Below are positions 42,184 through 50,149 of a DNA stretch of 50,316 bases, one piece after another; position 1 is the stretch's first letter, and the number at the start of each line of letters is the position of its first letter. The notes below the pieces were generated by a model. It ran no database searches. It saw nothing but the letters and a program-made list of their open reading frames with translations, and was not told the origin of the DNA. Origin of the DNA: Candidatus Aminicenantota bacterium. Its GTDB lineage: Bacteria > Acidobacteriota > Aminicenantia > Aminicenantales > Aminicenantaceae. The stretch is from contig DAOVDU010000005.1 of assembly GCA_030669305.1 (NCBI GenBank), positions 1 through 50,316 on the forward strand. Reading direction: 5' to 3'. A program made the translations under genes and the position numbers.

Positions 42184-42194
42184 ACACTAAGTGT
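42184..42194. promoter_or_regulatory. Candidate upstream activator site for the sigma54 promoter
   Basis: ACACTAAGTGT is a perfect palindrome about 70 bp upstream of the sigma54 -24 element, a distance usual for enhancer-binding regulators. No NtrC-type regulator gene is in the window. Confidence 0.35.
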
Positions 42195-42262
42195 AATATT
42201 AGCGAACACTTTTTTTTAAGTATTGTGGAACATTTTTCAGTCTGACTCGTATATATTTATAA

Positions 42263-42278
42263 TGGCACAATTATTGCT
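42263..42278 (+). promoter_or_regulatory. Sigma54 (-24/-12) promoter of the efflux operon
   Basis: TGGCAC-AATTA-TTGCT fits the consensus TGGCAC-N5-TTGCW exactly, with GG and GC separated by 10 bp. The predicted start is near 42290, about 83 nt before the MacA-like ATG. Expression would need RpoN and an ATP-dependent activator. Confidence 0.8.
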
Positions 42279-42372
42279 GGATATTTAACTTATTGAAGTT
42301 GTTTTAAAAAGATTATAGACTTTCACTGAAAAAAAGAGATATAACGCTAAACATCATACTCGGAGGACAAAA

Positions 42373-43629
42373 ATGGGAATGGATCGTAAAATCAAAAAAA
42401 AGAAATGGCCTCCAAAAAAGATAGCAATGGTTGCTTCAGTGGTGATATTTATTGGACTGGTTGTCTATGTTTTTATTTTTAAAATGGGCAAATCAACCCT
42501 TAATGTGAAAAAAGAAAGGATAACAATTTCTACTGTAACAAAAGGGCCTTTTCGTGAATTTATTCCTATAATGGGAAACGTCCTTCCTATTAAAACATTC
42601 TATTTAGATGCTGTTGAGGGAGGAAGAATAGAGGATATCTATGTAGAAGCAGGATCCATGCTAAAGAAGGGCGATAAAATTTTAAGATTAACCAATACCG
42701 ATCTTATACTAACTATCATGTGGAGAGAGGCTGAATTATTCCAGCAGAGCAACAATTTGCGAAACACGCGGCTTCAATTGGAGCAATACCGTTTAAGCTT
42801 GAGCATGGAACTTGCTAGAATTGAAAATAACCTTCAGCAGCAAAGGCGCAAATACGAACGTTACAAAGAGTTAGTGAAAGATAGTTTGATATCAAAACAT
42901 GAATTTGAACTAGTCAAGGATCAGTATGAGTATTTAATTAGAAGTAAAGAACTAGCAATAGAAAGCCAGAAAAATGAGTTAGAATTCAGACAGTCCCAAG
43001 TTGATGCCTTGGAAGCTGGGTTAAAGCGAATGCAGGACAATCTCGAAATTGTTAAGAGGAAACAGGATGATCTGACGATTAAAGCTCCTATTTCCGGCCA
43101 TCTGACAGCTCTAAATGCGGAAATCGGTCAATCCAAATCTCCAGGGGAACGCTTAGGGCACATTGACGTTTTAGAAGGATTTAGAGTAAGGGCTGCTATA
43201 GATGAGCATTATCTTGCTCGTATAGAAATAGATAGAACTGGAGAATTTGATTGGGCTGGAGGCTCTTACGAGTTAATCATCAAGAAAATTTACCCAGAAG
43301 TCCGCGAAGGAAGATTTGAAGTTGACATGGAGTTTAAAAGTAAAGTTCCTGAAGGGATAACACGTGGGCTAACCCTCCATATCAGGTTAGAATTAGGAGA
43401 TGTTTCTGAGGCAGTACTTCTGGCGAGGGGTGGATTTTATCAGACAACAGGAGGAAATTGGGTCTATGTAGTGGATGGTGATGAAAAGCTTGCCACTAAA
43501 AGAAAAATTTCAATAGGGATGCAAAATCCGCAGTTTTTTACAGTGCTACAAGGGTTAGAGCCAGGTGAGAAAGTTATCACATCATCTTATGAAAGCTTTG
43601 GCAATATGGAGAGATTAATTTTAAAATAA
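42373..43629 (+). CDS. MacA/HlyD-family periplasmic adaptor subunit
   Basis: A 418-residue membrane-fusion protein. A basic N-terminus precedes one membrane anchor (about 18-38, AMVASVVIFIGLVVYVFIF). A lipoyl/barrel-sandwich half-motif follows (LDAVEGGRIEDIYVEAGSM), then a long coiled-coil hairpin (about 115-235), the second lipoyl half (DDLTIKAPISGHLTALNAEIGQ) and a C-terminal membrane-proximal domain. It should bridge an inner-membrane ABC transporter and TolC. The ribosome site is GGAGG. It is the first gene of the sigma54 operon with two ATPases and TolC. Confidence 0.92.
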   Translation: MGMDRKIKKKKWPPKKIAMVASVVIFIGLVVYVFIFKMGKSTLNVKKERITISTVTKGPFREFIPIMGNVLPIKTFYLDAVEGGRIEDIYVEAGSMLKKGDKILRLTNTDLILTIMWREAELFQQSNNLRNTRLQLEQYRLSLSMELARIENNLQQQRRKYERYKELVKDSLISKHEFELVKDQYEYLIRSKELAIESQKNELEFRQSQVDALEAGLKRMQDNLEIVKRKQDDLTIKAPISGHLTALNAEIGQSKSPGERLGHIDVLEGFRVRAAIDEHYLARIEIDRTGEFDWAGGSYELIIKKIYPEVREGRFEVDMEFKSKVPEGITRGLTLHIRLELGDVSEAVLLARGGFYQTTGGNWVYVVDGDEKLATKRKISIGMQNPQFFTVLQGLEPGEKVITSSYESFGNMERLILK

Positions 43630-43723
43630 AGCTGAAGACTATAAACTGGGAGCCAGATGTATTAATAATAAAAAATAAAAAGCTGTAATCAAACAGCTGA
43701 ACGCTTAATCAAGGAGGAAAATA

Positions 43724-44413
43724 ATGATAAAAACCAAAGATCTGAAAAAGATCTACACCACAGAAGAAGTGGAAACAACAGCTTTAAATAATATCAATCT
43801 GGAAGTTAAGGAAGGAGAATATGTTGCTATCATGGGACCTTCAGGCTGTGGCAAATCAACTCTATTAAATGTCTTAGGCATGATCGATAAGGCAAGCAGT
43901 GGGGAGTACAGTTTTCTCGGAGAAGAAATTTCTAAATACTCAGAAAGACAAAGAGCGAACCTTCGAAAATCAAACATTGGATTTGTATTCCAGAGCTTCA
44001 ATCTTATTGATGAATTGACAGTCTACGAAAATGTAGAGCTTCCTCTCTTGTATCTTGGTTTTTCTTCTTCAGAACGAAAGGAGAGAGTAAAACAAGTTCT
44101 TGAACAGATGGAAATTTTAGCCCGTGAGAATCACTTTCCACAGCAGTTGTCGGGCGGTCAGCAGCAGCGTGTTGCTGTAGCAAGGGCCGTTGTCGCAAAG
44201 CCAAAATTGATCCTGGCTGATGAGCCTACAGGTAACCTGGATTCTGCCCACGGCGAAGAAGTGATGAAAATATTGGGTGAACTACATGAATCAGGTACTA
44301 CTATTGTCATGGTTACTCATTCCCCAGCCTATGCAGAATACAGTCACCGGGTCATCCATCTCTTTGACGGCCATATCGTTTCTGAAAACATCCAGAAAGA
44401 ATTTAAGATATAA
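43724..44413 (+). CDS. ABC transporter ATPase, MacB/LolD type (first copy)
   Basis: A 229-residue stand-alone nucleotide-binding subunit. Walker A is GPSGCGKS, signature LSGGQQQRVAVARA, Walker B LILADEPTGNLDS and H-loop VMVTHS. This pattern defines the LolD/MacB/FtsE group, which works with FtsX-fold permeases in lipoprotein release or efflux. The ribosome site AAGGAGG is strong, 94 nt after the adaptor gene. No permease is fused or adjacent. It is about half identical in motifs to the second copy, suggesting an old duplication. Confidence 0.94.
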   Translation: MIKTKDLKKIYTTEEVETTALNNINLEVKEGEYVAIMGPSGCGKSTLLNVLGMIDKASSGEYSFLGEEISKYSERQRANLRKSNIGFVFQSFNLIDELTVYENVELPLLYLGFSSSERKERVKQVLEQMEILARENHFPQQLSGGQQQRVAVARAVVAKPKLILADEPTGNLDSAHGEEVMKILGELHESGTTIVMVTHSPAYAEYSHRVIHLFDGHIVSENIQKEFKI

Positions 44414-44535
44414 GATTTACGCAGCTGTTGATTACAGAGCTTCTGTTCTTAAAACAGCATCGCCAAGTTTAGTGGAGATGTAATAATACGAATAAATGGA
44501 GATCAGTTTTCTGGTTTCAATGTAGAGGGAGTTAA

Positions 44536-45201
44536 TTGATGATCAAACTAAGAAATATCACGAAATATTACTCATCAGGTTTTGTGAAAACTTTTGTTTT
44601 GCGGGATATAAGCTTTGATGTAGAGGAGGGCGACTTTGTGACTATCATGGGACCCTCTGGTGCGGGAAAGTCAACACTGCTATACATTCTTGGAATGCTT
44701 GACACTCCTTCGAGCGGTGAATACTTATTTTATGATAAAAAAGTACACAAAATGAACGAAAGAATGTTATCAGAGCTTCACAAGAACCATATTGGTTTTG
44801 TTTTTCAAAGTTATCACCTTATTGACGATTTGACAGTTTATGAGAACTTAGAAACACCACTTCTCTATAAAAAAATAAAAGGTTCGGAAAGAAAAGGTTT
44901 AGTATGTGATGCTCTTGATAAGTTTCGTATTGTAGGAAAAAAGGCTCTTTTCCCCAATCAATTATCAGGAGGACAGCAGCAGAGGGTTGCGGTAGCAAGA
45001 GCAATAATCACCAACCCAAAGCTCATCCTTGCTGATGAACCCACCGGCAATTTGAATTCCAAAGAGGGAGAAGAAATCATGGAGATGTTCAAGGAGTTAA
45101 ACGAGAATGGAACAACTATCATACAGGTCACACATTCCGAAAAAAATGCATCCTATGGAAGAAGAATCATTAATCTTTTGGATGGATGGATAATAGACTA
45201 G
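44536..45201 (+). CDS. ABC transporter ATPase, MacB/LolD type (second copy)
   Basis: A 221-residue ATPase parallel to the previous one: Walker A GPSGAGKS, Q-loop FVFQSYHLIDDLTVYENL, signature LSGGQQQRVAVARA, Walker B LILADEPTGNLNS (Asn where the first copy has Asp) and H-loop QVTHS. Two similar ATPases in one operon suggest either a heterodimeric NBD pair or two transporters sharing one adaptor and outer-membrane channel. The ribosome site is GAGGGAG. The 122-nt gap upstream has no clear feature. Confidence 0.93.
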   Translation: MMIKLRNITKYYSSGFVKTFVLRDISFDVEEGDFVTIMGPSGAGKSTLLYILGMLDTPSSGEYLFYDKKVHKMNERMLSELHKNHIGFVFQSYHLIDDLTVYENLETPLLYKKIKGSERKGLVCDALDKFRIVGKKALFPNQLSGGQQQRVAVARAIITNPKLILADEPTGNLNSKEGEEIMEMFKELNENGTTIIQVTHSEKNASYGRRIINLLDGWIID

Positions 45202-45299
45202 TCATTGGTCACTGGTCATTAAGAACGGATCACTAGTTTACAATTATTGATTTCCAGTTACTAGTTACCAGTTACTGGTTAGTTGGTTGGAGGTTTGAT
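45202..45299. repeat. GTCATTGGTCACTGG / CAGTTACTAG short-word repeats
   Basis: The gap before tolC is made of two word runs: GTCATTGGTCACTGGTCATT and, after 45250, TCCAGTTACTAGTTACCAGT. They resemble the other intergenic arrays in style but use different words. The tolC ribosome site (TTGGAGGTTTGAT) directly follows. Confidence 0.6.
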
Positions 45300-46862
45300 A
45301 TGAAGAGGATAAAAATAATTTATCTGTTTTCAATTTTATTTTTAATTACAGGAGTGCTGGGGCAGCAAAAAGAGAAGGCGCTCTCTCTAGAAGACTGCAT
45401 TGTGGGCGCATTGAAGAACAACCTTGGGGTAGCTGTTGAAGTTTTGAAACCTGAACTTGCGGATATTTCTGTCTCTCTTGCTCGTGAGCAGTTCCTGCCA
45501 AGCATTTCCTTTGGATACAACACACAGAACACCATCTCGCCCTCCTTCTCCTGGATTGATGCTGTAGGTCAAGTTGAAACCCAGTTTAACGATTATTCCG
45601 CCCAAATCAGCCAGCTTATTCCTACAGGAGGAACTTTTGCTGTCTCACTCTATTCTTATAAAAACGATACAAACAGAAAATTCCAGACCATTAATCCTCG
45701 CTATGGGAGCAATCTTTATTTCAGTTTTTCCCAGCCGCTCCTTAAAAATTTTGGATTTAAAGTTACGAGAAAAGAAATTATTTTAGCTAGGAACAATATG
45801 GAAATTTCAGAAAACCAGCTCAAAATTATCCTCTTGGATACGATTTATAATGTTGAGGAAGCTTACTGGAATCTGGTTTACAGCATAGAAAACCTCAAGG
45901 TCAAGAAGCAATCTTTAAGATTGGCCCAAGATTTGTTAACCAAGAATAGAAGAGAGGTGGAAGTGGGAACACTAGCCCCTATAGAAATCTTGAGTGCTCA
46001 GTCCGAAGTGGCAACCAGGGAGGCAGATATTCTTCAAGCAGAGGTTTTGGTCAGAAACAACGAGGACAGTCTGAAGACGATAATAAACCTTGCTGCTGAA
46101 GAAAAAGTAGATCTTGTCAAGATTATCCCGACTGAGAAACCGTCTTATGAAGAAAGAAAAATCAGTCTTGAAGATGCACTATTCACTGGTATGAAGAATC
46201 GGCCGGATTTACAGGCGACGAGGATAGATATAAAAAACAAAGATTTGGACTTAAGCGTTGCTAAGAATCAGCTCTTTCCGGACTTGAGCTTTCAGGCAGC
46301 TTACTGGAGTCCAGGAATATCAGGGAGTCAGATTTTGTATCTTGACAATAACCCTCTGTCAGGAAAGGTAGTAGGTATTATTCCAGGCGTGGCCTCTAAT
46401 GCACTAAAAGATGCTTTTAACTTTAAGTACAGAAATTGGTCTGTGGGCTTAACGTTTTCCATCCCTATTAACACAATATTTTCTCGTGCCCAGTTTGCCC
46501 AGGCGAAAGTTAGTTTGGAACAAACGATATTAGGCTTAAAGAACAAAGAACAGCAGGCGTTTCTGGAAATAAGAAATGCAGTACGGGCGGTTCAAACAAA
46601 TTATAAGCGGGTTAATGCATACAAAGTTGCCGGAGAACTTGCCGAGGAGAAACTAGAAGCTGAGGAGAAAAAATTAAAGGTTGGGCTAACCACAAACTAT
46701 CTTGTTCTTCAACATCAAAGGGATTTAGGTGATGCGCGGGGTGCTGAGCTTAGGGCGATTGTGGATTATAATCTTTCCCTAGCTGCATTGGATAACGCCT
46801 TAGGCATAAGCTTGAATAAGAAAAACATCAAATTTTCTGAGATCAATTTGAAAATACGTTAA
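45300..46862 (+). CDS. TolC-family outer-membrane efflux protein
   Basis: A 520-residue outer-membrane channel protein. It has a signal peptide (1-22, cleaved near VLGQ) and two OEP repeats with long helices, for example ENQLKIILLDTIYNVEEAYWNLVYSIENLKVKKQSLRLAQDLL and the later KNKEQQAFLEIRNAVRAVQTNYKRV-like segment. Short strands between them form the barrel (FSFSQPLLKN, WSVGLTFSIPIN). It completes the adaptor-ATPase-ATPase-channel operon. Its stop codon TAA lies within the first unit of an 8-mer repeat array. Confidence 0.93.
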   Translation: MKRIKIIYLFSILFLITGVLGQQKEKALSLEDCIVGALKNNLGVAVEVLKPELADISVSLAREQFLPSISFGYNTQNTISPSFSWIDAVGQVETQFNDYSAQISQLIPTGGTFAVSLYSYKNDTNRKFQTINPRYGSNLYFSFSQPLLKNFGFKVTRKEIILARNNMEISENQLKIILLDTIYNVEEAYWNLVYSIENLKVKKQSLRLAQDLLTKNRREVEVGTLAPIEILSAQSEVATREADILQAEVLVRNNEDSLKTIINLAAEEKVDLVKIIPTEKPSYEERKISLEDALFTGMKNRPDLQATRIDIKNKDLDLSVAKNQLFPDLSFQAAYWSPGISGSQILYLDNNPLSGKVVGIIPGVASNALKDAFNFKYRNWSVGLTFSIPINTIFSRAQFAQAKVSLEQTILGLKNKEQQAFLEIRNAVRAVQTNYKRVNAYKVAGELAEEKLEAEEKKLKVGLTTNYLVLQHQRDLGDARGAELRAIVDYNLSLAALDNALGISLNKKNIKFSEINLKIR

Positions 46863-46897
46863 TCAGTTAGTCAGTTAATCAGTTAGTCGGTTATTTT
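46858..46897. repeat. 8-mer array GTTARTCN starting at the tolC stop codon
   Basis: Four units (GTTAATCA, GTTAGTCA, GTTAATCA, GTTAGTCG) and a degenerate fifth. The tolC stop codon is formed by the first unit. It faces the reverse array at 47028-47083. Confidence 0.9.
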
Positions 46898-46936
46898 GCT
46901 ATAAAAAAAGCAGGAACATGAGATACTTAATGCATG

Positions 46937-46990
46937 GAAATCAAGGGACACGTTACCGATTTCAGAAAATCGGTACATGTCCCTGATTTC
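46937..46990. repeat. REP-like near-perfect palindrome
   Basis: A 54-nt hairpin: the left arm GAAATCAAGGGACACGTTAC continues to CGATTT. The right arm is its complement except for one mismatch and two single-base bulges, around a loop of about 4 nt. The GGGACA...TGTCCC core resembles REP/BIME elements mobilised by IS200-type tyrosine transposases. It sits midway between the two facing 8-mer arrays. Confidence 0.8.
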
Positions 46991-47027
46991 AAAGCCTATT
47001 CATGTTTATGAATAATTCAGGTTAACT

Positions 47028-47083
47028 GACTAACAGATTAACAGACTAACCGACTAACTGACTAACTGACTAACAGATGAACT
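47028..47083. repeat. 8-mer array GAYTAACN, seven units, reverse orientation
   Basis: Units gactaaca, gattaaca, gactaacc, gactaact, gactaact, gactaaca, gatgaact. It is the complement of the array at 46858-46897, so the two can pair around the REP-like palindrome. It ends 12 nt before the tldD -35. Confidence 0.92.
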
Positions 47084-47095
47084 GGATGTTTTTTT

Positions 47096-47124
47096 TTGCT
47101 TAAATCTTATTAGTATCATATAAT
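47096..47124 (+). promoter_or_regulatory. Sigma70 promoter of tldD-tldE
   Basis: -35 TTGCTT, 17-bp spacer and perfect -10 TATAAT; expected start near 47131. The leader has AAGAGGT before the ATG at 47154. Confidence 0.6.
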
Positions 47125-47153
47125 TACAAAAAATTCATAATAAGAGGTATAAT

Positions 47154-48695
47154 ATGAAACTCAAAGGTTATTTTGTCGAGGATATTCCTCGTCGAAAGTT
47201 TCTTGAGATGAGCCTCAAAGGAGGGATAGCTGTTGCGGCAACTCCCTCTCTGATGATGCAGCTTTTATCATGTAAGAGTTCAAAGCAAGCGAGTGCAAAG
47301 CTGGAATTAGATCCTCAAATTTTAAACAACACAATCCGTAAAGCCCTCGAAAAAGGAGGCGAATTTGCCGATGTTTATGTGGAAAATAGAATTTCCCGCA
47401 GGATATTGATGGAGGAATCCAAATTCAAGAGTGCAGTGTTTGGAATAAGTCAAGGTGCAGGCATAAGGGTTATATCCGGGGATAAAACTGGATTCGCTTA
47501 CACAGATGATATAACTGAAGAGAACCTTTTAAGAGCTGCAGAGGTAGCATCTTATGTGGCTAGAGAGGCAAAAGCTGTGGAACCTATAGATATAAAGCAA
47601 GGGGAAAGAGAATCTTATATCACTGTGAAGCTTCCTCTTGAGGAAGTGGTAGATGAAAAACGTCTCGAGGTTATGAAACGGGCAAACCAGGCTGCTCTTG
47701 ATTATGACCCTAGAATAAAGATGGCCTCCATCAGCTATTATGATGAAATCAGAGGTAGAACCGTTTCCAACAGCGAAGGCCTTTTATTGAGTGATGAGCT
47801 GCCATTACTTTTCTTTATTGTTCAGACCTTAGGTGTTGGAAAGAATACGCGGCACATGGGACGAGAAAGGCTAAGCAAGCATTCAGGTTTTGAGATGTTT
47901 GATATGGTTACTCCTGAAGAGGTGGCGCGGACATGCGCCCGGGAGTCTATTGTTATGCTTGAAGCAAAAGATTGCCCTGCGGGAAAGATGGATATAGTCA
48001 TGCAGAATGGATGGGGAGGTGTACTTGTCCATGAGGCAGTTGGCCATCCTCTCGAAGCTGATAATATTGCAAAAAAGATTGGTGCCTTTACTGGAAAGTT
48101 AGGGAAAAAGGTTGCCAGTGATGTTTTTACAATGGTAGATGATGGATCTTTACCAAACTTCAGGGGGACGACGAATTTTGATGATGAAGGGACACAGATG
48201 AAGCGAAATGTCTTGATAAAAGAGGGAGTGCTTGAGAAATACATGACTGATATTCTCTCAGCCAAGCAAATTAACATGGAGCGTACAGGAAATGGCCGCC
48301 GTGAAAGCTTCCGTTACATTCCAATTCCTCGTATGACTAATACTTTTATCGAGAAAGGAAAGGATAAACCTGAAGACATCCTTTCCTCAACTAAGAGCGG
48401 CATTTACGTTCAGAGCCTTAGTGGAGGGAGCGTTAACCCTATCACCGGGATGTTTAATTTCACTTGCCGTGAAGTTTATATGATTGAAAATGGCAAAAAA
48501 ACGACTCCGCTTAAAGGAGCAACTCTGATCGGAAGCTGTATGGATATCATAAAAAATATAGATGCAGTTGGGGATGACCTGGCTTTTGGCCCAGGGATTT
48601 GCGGCAAGGGTCAGGCTGCAGAAGTATCAGCCGGACAGCCTACTGTAAGAATCCGTGGAATAAATGTAGGTGGAAGCAGAGCAAGAAGATCATGA
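47154..48695 (+). CDS. tldD: TldD-family metalloprotease with a Tat-lipoprotein-like signal
   Basis: A 513-residue TldD-family zinc protease. The metal motif HExxxH is at 293-298 (VHEAVGHPLEAD), and the conserved GPGICGKGQ near the C-terminus carries the usual Cys. Family members cleave unstructured peptides as a TldD-TldE heterodimer, normally in the cytoplasm. Here a 40-residue N-terminal extension has a twin-arginine signal (IPRRKFLEMSLKGG, Arg13-Arg14), a hydrophobic run and a Cys at 40 (MQLLSCKSS). This predicts Tat export and possible lipidation. It is transcribed with tldE 10 nt downstream by ORF ends (31 nt by the preferred tldE start). Confidence 0.92.
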   Translation: MKLKGYFVEDIPRRKFLEMSLKGGIAVAATPSLMMQLLSCKSSKQASAKLELDPQILNNTIRKALEKGGEFADVYVENRISRRILMEESKFKSAVFGISQGAGIRVISGDKTGFAYTDDITEENLLRAAEVASYVAREAKAVEPIDIKQGERESYITVKLPLEEVVDEKRLEVMKRANQAALDYDPRIKMASISYYDEIRGRTVSNSEGLLLSDELPLLFFIVQTLGVGKNTRHMGRERLSKHSGFEMFDMVTPEEVARTCARESIVMLEAKDCPAGKMDIVMQNGWGGVLVHEAVGHPLEADNIAKKIGAFTGKLGKKVASDVFTMVDDGSLPNFRGTTNFDDEGTQMKRNVLIKEGVLEKYMTDILSAKQINMERTGNGRRESFRYIPIPRMTNTFIEKGKDKPEDILSSTKSGIYVQSLSGGSVNPITGMFNFTCREVYMIENGKKTTPLKGATLIGSCMDIIKNIDAVGDDLAFGPGICGKGQAAEVSAGQPTVRIRGINVGGSRARRS

Positions 48696-48726
48696 AGATG
48701 AGTAAATGGGTAAAAAGGAGATAACA

Positions 48727-50061
48727 ATGGACTATAAAATATTAGCAGAACAACTCGTTAAAAAGTGTTTGAAAAAAGGTGCCGATCAGGCTGAGGTTTA
48801 TATAGAATCCGGTCGCAACCTCAGCATTCGGGTACGTAATGGGGAGGTGGAGACTGTTCAGGATGCCTCTTCCCACGGCGTTGGTTTCAGAGTTTTTGTA
48901 AAAGGAAAAATGGCTTTTTCTAGCTGCAATGATTTTTCAGAAAAAGTTCTGGAAAATGCTATTGACAGTGCAGTCAGGTTTGCTCAAAATACGACTCCTG
49001 ATGAAAATAATATTCTTCCTACGGATAAAGGCATTACAATTGTTGAAGGCCTCAATGACCCCCAAATAAGTCAAATCCCCATGGTAAAGAAAATTAATCT
49101 GGTGAAAAAAGTCGAGAAACTGGCCATGAAAGATCCTCGAATCACCAAGAGTGCTGGCGCGGGATATAGAGAAGGGGAAGGAGAAGTCTTTCTTGCCAAT
49201 TCCAACGGGCTTTCAAAGACTTCTAGAATGACTGCGTGTTCCTACGGAGTTTCTGTTGTGGCAGAAAAAGGAGAACAGAAATCCTCAGGAGGGGAGTCTT
49301 GTTCAAGGCGCTTTTTTGCAGACCTGAAGCCTCCTGAAGAGATTGCTGAAAAGGCGGCAAAAGATGCCTATGAAATGATCGACCCAAAGATGGTTAAAAC
49401 ACAGAAAGCTTCGGTCATTTTTGACCCTGATGTTGCGCGGGGAATTTTGGGCGGAATATTGGGTGCCATAAACGGCGAGCGTGTTCTCCAAGGGGCCAGC
49501 TTCCTCGCCCGTAAGATGAATCAGAAAATAGCCTCAGATTTAGTGACAATCATCGATGACGGTACAAGACCTAAAGGACTGGGAAGTAAACCCTTTGATG
49601 GGGAAGGAGTGCCGACTCAAAAGAGAATAATTGTTGATAAAGGTGTGCTAAAGGGTTTTATGTACAATACAATCGTTGCTAATAGAGCGGGTATTAAAAG
49701 TACGGGGAATGCCTCTCGAGGCAGCTTCACAAGCCTGCCAGGAATAAGTGCCCATAATTTCTACATAGAAGCCGGAGAAGGCTCTCCTGAAGATATTATT
49801 AAAGCGACAAAAAAAGGGCTTCTCCTTAAAGGAGTGACTGGCTACGGAATAAACCCTGTCAACGGAAATTTCAGTGGAGGTGCTTCAGGTTTCTGGATTG
49901 AGAACGGAAAGATCGCATTTCCTGTAAAAGGATTGACCATAGCAGGAACCGCGTTTGAGATGCTGAATGCAATTGATATGGTCGGAAGCGACCTCGACTT
50001 GAACCGAACCTTCACAGCCCCTACATTCAGAATCAAGTTAATGCAAATTGGTGGAGAATAG
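48727..50061 (+). CDS. tldE: TldE/PmbA-family protein, partner of TldD
   Basis: A 444-residue TldE/PmbA subunit. It shares the TldD fold (ADQAEVYIESGRNLSIRVRNGEVE, GVGFRVFVKGKMAFS, ASRGSFTSLPGISAHNFYIEAG) but lacks the HExxxH zinc motif: the matching region reads DVARGILGGILGAI. The ORF in the track begins at 48706; the ATG at 48727 is preferred because AAAAAGGAG lies just before it. Unlike its TldD neighbour it has no export signal. Either the pair is not assembled in the usual way, or TldE is co-exported with TldD by the Tat system. Confidence 0.93.
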   Translation: MDYKILAEQLVKKCLKKGADQAEVYIESGRNLSIRVRNGEVETVQDASSHGVGFRVFVKGKMAFSSCNDFSEKVLENAIDSAVRFAQNTTPDENNILPTDKGITIVEGLNDPQISQIPMVKKINLVKKVEKLAMKDPRITKSAGAGYREGEGEVFLANSNGLSKTSRMTACSYGVSVVAEKGEQKSSGGESCSRRFFADLKPPEEIAEKAAKDAYEMIDPKMVKTQKASVIFDPDVARGILGGILGAINGERVLQGASFLARKMNQKIASDLVTIIDDGTRPKGLGSKPFDGEGVPTQKRIIVDKGVLKGFMYNTIVANRAGIKSTGNASRGSFTSLPGISAHNFYIEAGEGSPEDIIKATKKGLLLKGVTGYGINPVNGNFSGGASGFWIENGKIAFPVKGLTIAGTAFEMLNAIDMVGSDLDLNRTFTAPTFRIKLMQIGGE

Positions 50062-50065
50062 AAAT

Positions 50066-50102
50066 TAGTAAGGAGTAAGGAGTGAGGAATTAGGAGTAAG
50101 AA
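50066..50102. repeat. AGTAAGG/AGTGAGG short-word repeat after tldE
   Basis: A run of 7-base words (AGTAAGG, AGTAAGG, AGTGAGG, AATTAGG, AGTAAG) follows the tldE stop. The complement of its core is seen at 16170-16205. Confidence 0.65.
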
Positions 50103-50149
50103 GCAGTGCAAGCTAATTGGCAATAAATTGGGATAGGGCTGCGTTTTTT

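Larger units (their letters stand above)
41933..42372. other. 440-nt divergent intergenic region with a sigma54 promoter
   Basis: It contains the likely promoter of the GT-C gene (41967-41995, minus) and a sigma54 promoter for the efflux operon (42263-42278). A perfect 11-nt palindrome ACACTAAGTGT lies at 42184-42194. A second loose repeat (AACACTT...AAGTATT, about 42205-42225) and CCTTAATCAAGG (about 42138-42149) could be activator sites. No gene is seen. Confidence 0.75.

Noticed and set aside
46918-46986. 22-codon ORF (MRYLMHGNQGTRYRF...) as a RiPP precursor for TldDE and the efflux operon
   Set aside because: It is formed almost wholly by the REP-like palindrome, so its sequence is explained by hairpin symmetry. 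No modification enzymes are nearby.
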